NCBI GenBank assembly: GCA_052035915.1
Contig: JBPOHE010000157.1
Span: 1-6,122, forward strand
DNA: 6,122 bases
Reading direction: 5' to 3'
From: JBPOHE01 sp052035915
GTDB taxonomy: Bacteria > Pseudomonadota > Gammaproteobacteria > Chromatiales > Chromatiaceae
Position numbers and translations under genes: made by a program. Of this stretch, positions 5,841-6,122 are shown piece after piece; the stretch's first letter is position 1; each line of letters opens with the position of its first letter. The notes beneath the pieces were generated by a model. It ran no database searches. It saw only the letters and a program-made list of their open reading frames with translations, and had not been told where the DNA came from.

Positions 5841-5915
5841 TGTTCTCCAAAGAAGAACAATGCCTCTTTAATAGAAAGCATTGTTCTCTTATAAAGAACA
5901 GAAAATGGCTGTTTT
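5841..5915 (-). repeat. Right arm: nested palindrome, inverted copy of the left arm
   Basis: Centred at 5870.5. The outer stem ATTTTCTGTTCT (5835-5846, starting just inside the arm boundary) matches AGAACAGAAAAT (5895-5906). The inner stem AGAACAATGC (5854-5863) matches GCATTGTTCT (5878-5887). The two stems are separated by 7 nt on each side. The outer TGGCTGTTTT (5906-5915) is the inverse of AAAACAGCCA at 5568-5577. Confidence 0.85.
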
Positions 5916-6089
5916 TCGTCGAGGCCCGGAGCCGCCGGGTGTGAATATCCATTCCCCTCGGCTCTTTCTCGCGGTTCAGCAGCGGATTCTGGGCCCGCGC
6001 CCGACCACGCAGAAGCCGAACCTAGATGCAGACAAGCTCCAGGGTACTCCTCCACTGGCCTCCCGGATGAGAAACGCCATCCAAAAAGA

Positions 6090-6110
6090 GCGGGCGGACG
6101 CCCGCACTCC
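6090..6110 (-). repeat. Variant REP unit, also a possible minus-strand terminator
   Basis: On the minus strand the unit reads GGAGT, then GCGGGCG-TC-CGCCCGC. It has the same foot, 7-bp stem, 2-nt loop and even the TC loop of the REP units beside the RAYT gene, but with paired changes in the stem that keep it folded. Directly after the stem the minus strand reads TCTTTTT. A minus-strand gene beyond the right edge could therefore end here, and REP and terminator roles are not exclusive. Confidence 0.7.
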
Positions 6111-6122
6111 GTACCCCGACTC

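Larger units (their letters stand above)
5568..5915. mobile_element. MITE-like element with ~75-bp nested inverted repeats
   Basis: The left arm (5568-5642) and right arm (5841-5915) are imperfect inverted copies that align without gaps. Shared blocks are AAAACAGCCA at the outer ends, then GTTC, AGAGAACAATG, CATTGTTCT and GAGAACA at identical distances. The arms are AT-rich, while the roughly 200-bp centre is GC-rich and has no gene. A 7-bp-stem hairpin (5735-5750) lies almost exactly at the centre of symmetry (5741.5). Size, long terminal inverted repeats and lack of coding capacity suggest a miniature inverted-repeat element. No clear target-site duplication is visible, and no matching transposase is present in the window. 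Alternatives are a structured RNA or two copies of a regulatory palindrome. Confidence 0.6.
5554..6122. other. Gene-free stretch downstream of the CHAT gene
   Basis: None of the open frames here has a recognisable product, a good Shine-Dalgarno or a composition like its neighbours; several run through the inverted repeats on both strands. The stretch holds the 348-bp inverted-repeat element (5568-5915), a REP-like hairpin (6090-6110) and between them (5916-6089) about 170 bp in which I see nothing definite. No strong terminator directly follows the CHAT stop codon. A weak GGCTG/CAGCC hairpin (5558-5562 with 5572-5576) overlaps the start of the element. Confidence 0.6.

Noticed and set aside
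5584..5906. GTTC/GAAC motifs as LexA boxes
   Set aside because: The known alphaproteobacterial LexA box is a direct repeat (GTTCN7GTTC) and the Gram-positive type has a shorter gap. The inverted N9 layout inside a larger inverted repeat fits neither.
5568..5915. CRISPR array
   Set aside because: There are only two repeat copies, in inverted rather than direct orientation and with a long spacing; no cas genes are present.
5402..6055. 217-codon minus-strand frame across the downstream repeats
   Set aside because: It runs through both inverted arms and into the antisense of the CHAT gene. The product has no coherent domain, and no Shine-Dalgarno supports it.

Overview
The window looks like high-GC gammaproteobacterial chromosome. 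The only housekeeping gene is rpsT (30S ribosomal protein S20, minus strand, 233-508). Its sequence is of the gammaproteobacterial type and it starts at TTG, as in E. coli. A purple-sulfur-bacterium-like (Chromatiales) host is a guess from the kind of accessory genes and repeats, not something the sequence proves.

Layout. Positions 1-232 hold no gene: there is a perfect 36-bp palindrome (48-83), a possible old insertion-sequence end (99-127) and the rpsT terminator (186-210). rpsT follows, with its Shine-Dalgarno and a sigma70-type promoter (563-591) reading leftwards. Three plus-strand genes follow. The first (779-1153) encodes a small 124-aa protein with a hydrophobic segment and a charged helical tail. 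The second (1234-1788) is a RAYT, a REP-associated HUH/tyrosine transposase, flanked on both sides by inverted REP pairs (1155-1222 and 1794-1884). The third (1933-5553) encodes a 1206-aa CHAT protease - STAND (NB-ARC-like) NTPase - TPR protein with an intact His/Cys dyad, Walker A, Walker B and GxPL motifs. A GC-rich palindromic repeat has been absorbed in frame between its NTPase and TPR parts.

Downstream of the CHAT gene there is no convincing gene (5554-6122). This stretch holds a ~348-bp element (5568-5915) made of two inverted ~75-bp AT-rich arms. Each arm is itself a nested palindrome, and a GC-rich hairpin lies at the centre, which resembles a MITE. The window ends with a third REP-like hairpin (6090-6110) that may also act as a minus-strand terminator.

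Interpretation. The small hydrophobic protein and the CHAT-STAND-TPR protein may be a two-gene conflict or cell-suicide module: a sensor/switch protease with a membrane-associated partner or substrate. A RAYT/REP cassette appears to have been placed between them, starting one base after the first gene's stop codon. The domain calls are well supported by motifs. The partnership, the defence role and the mobility of the 348-bp element are inferences to be tested by comparative genomics.
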